From Omphiscola glabra (lineage: Eukaryota > Mollusca > Gastropoda > Lymnaeidae), in contig OZ024807.1 of the NCBI GenBank assembly GCA_964017045.1, forward strand, positions 15,037,441-15,101,440: a stretch of 64,000 nt of DNA, given 5' to 3'. Of the stretch, positions 63,681 through 64,000 are shown piece after piece. The position numbers were made by a program, and so were the translations under genes. The notes under the pieces are model-generated. The model had not been told where the DNA came from. It was given only the letters and a program-made list of their open reading frames with translations, and ran no database searches. How positions within the stretch are numbered: the first letter of the stretch is position 1; the number at the start of each line of letters is the position of its first letter.

Positions 63681-64000
63681 CTCAGTGTTGGCCTGTAACT
63701 TGATCAGTGGCCATGTCTCGGACCTCGCATACCTGTACTGATTCTCTCAGTGTTGGCCTGTAACTTGATCAATGGCCATGTCTCGGACCTCGCATACCTG
63801 CACTGATTCTCTCAGTGTTGGCCTGTAACTTGATCAGTGGCCATGTCTCGGACCTCGCATACCTGCACTGATTCTCTCAGTGTTGGCCTGTAACTTGATC
63901 AGTGGCCATGTCTCGGACCTCGCATACCTGCACTGATTCTCTCAGTGTTGGCCTGTAACTTGAACAGTGGCCATGTCTCAGACCTCCCATACCTGTACTG
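63681..64000. repeat. 65-bp tandem array running off the right edge
   Basis: Units start CTCAGTGTTGGCCTGTAACT at 63681, 63746, 63811 and so on, exactly 65 bp apart. They are nearly identical (e.g. CCTGTACTG versus CCTGCACTG), so the array is young and its full length lies outside the window. Confidence 0.95.

Overview
The window is animal nuclear DNA. All protein genes are split by introns with GT/GC-AG borders, coding density is very low, and the non-coding DNA is AT-rich and full of minisatellites, long G/C homopolymers and short non-autonomous DNA transposons. The gene set (SLC6 transporter, C2H2 zinc-finger protein, fibrillarin, pyruvate kinase) is generally metazoan. The repeat landscape makes me favour a lophotrochozoan, probably a mollusc, but that is a guess.

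Layout. All four recognisable genes lie on the minus strand. (1) 286-5853: first two coding exons of an SLC6 Na+-coupled transporter; the rest lies beyond the left edge. (2) About 5.9-29 kb: no convincing gene, but tandem arrays, dispersed repeats and MITEs, several with perfect 8-bp target-site duplications. (3) 29292-30524: a zinc-finger protein with eight intact fingers and a broken ninth, with a probable 5' UTR exon ending at 33692. (4) 35621-42223: a complete nine-exon fibrillarin gene (317 aa) whose introns carry a 5'-truncated LINE, a second LINE 3' end, a TTAA-flanked MITE and a SINE-like repeat. (5) 42.3-48.7 kb: AT-rich, no gene seen. (6) 48751-55446: a complete twelve-exon pyruvate-kinase-like gene (567 aa) with a probable 5' UTR exon near 58441-58560. 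(7) 58.7-64 kb: inverted arrays of a 46-bp repeat, a possible TATA-promoter transcription unit on the plus strand, and tandem repeats that run off the right edge.

The most notable result is the pyruvate kinase. By my exon-by-exon reconstruction the fold is complete and in frame, and the catalytic lysine and metal ligands are kept. However, the residues that bind the activating K+ ion and the active-site threonine are replaced, and a new acidic C-terminal tail has been added. It looks like a diverged paralogue with altered or lost catalysis. The second notable result is a palindromic 303-bp transposon present in two copies, each with its own 8-bp target duplication.

The genes do not form one pathway: fibrillarin acts in ribosome biogenesis, the pyruvate kinase relative belongs to a glycolytic family, the SLC6 protein is a plasma-membrane transporter, and the zinc-finger protein is a putative DNA-binding regulator. 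All exon borders were placed by eye from splice signals, reading phase and remembered family alignments.
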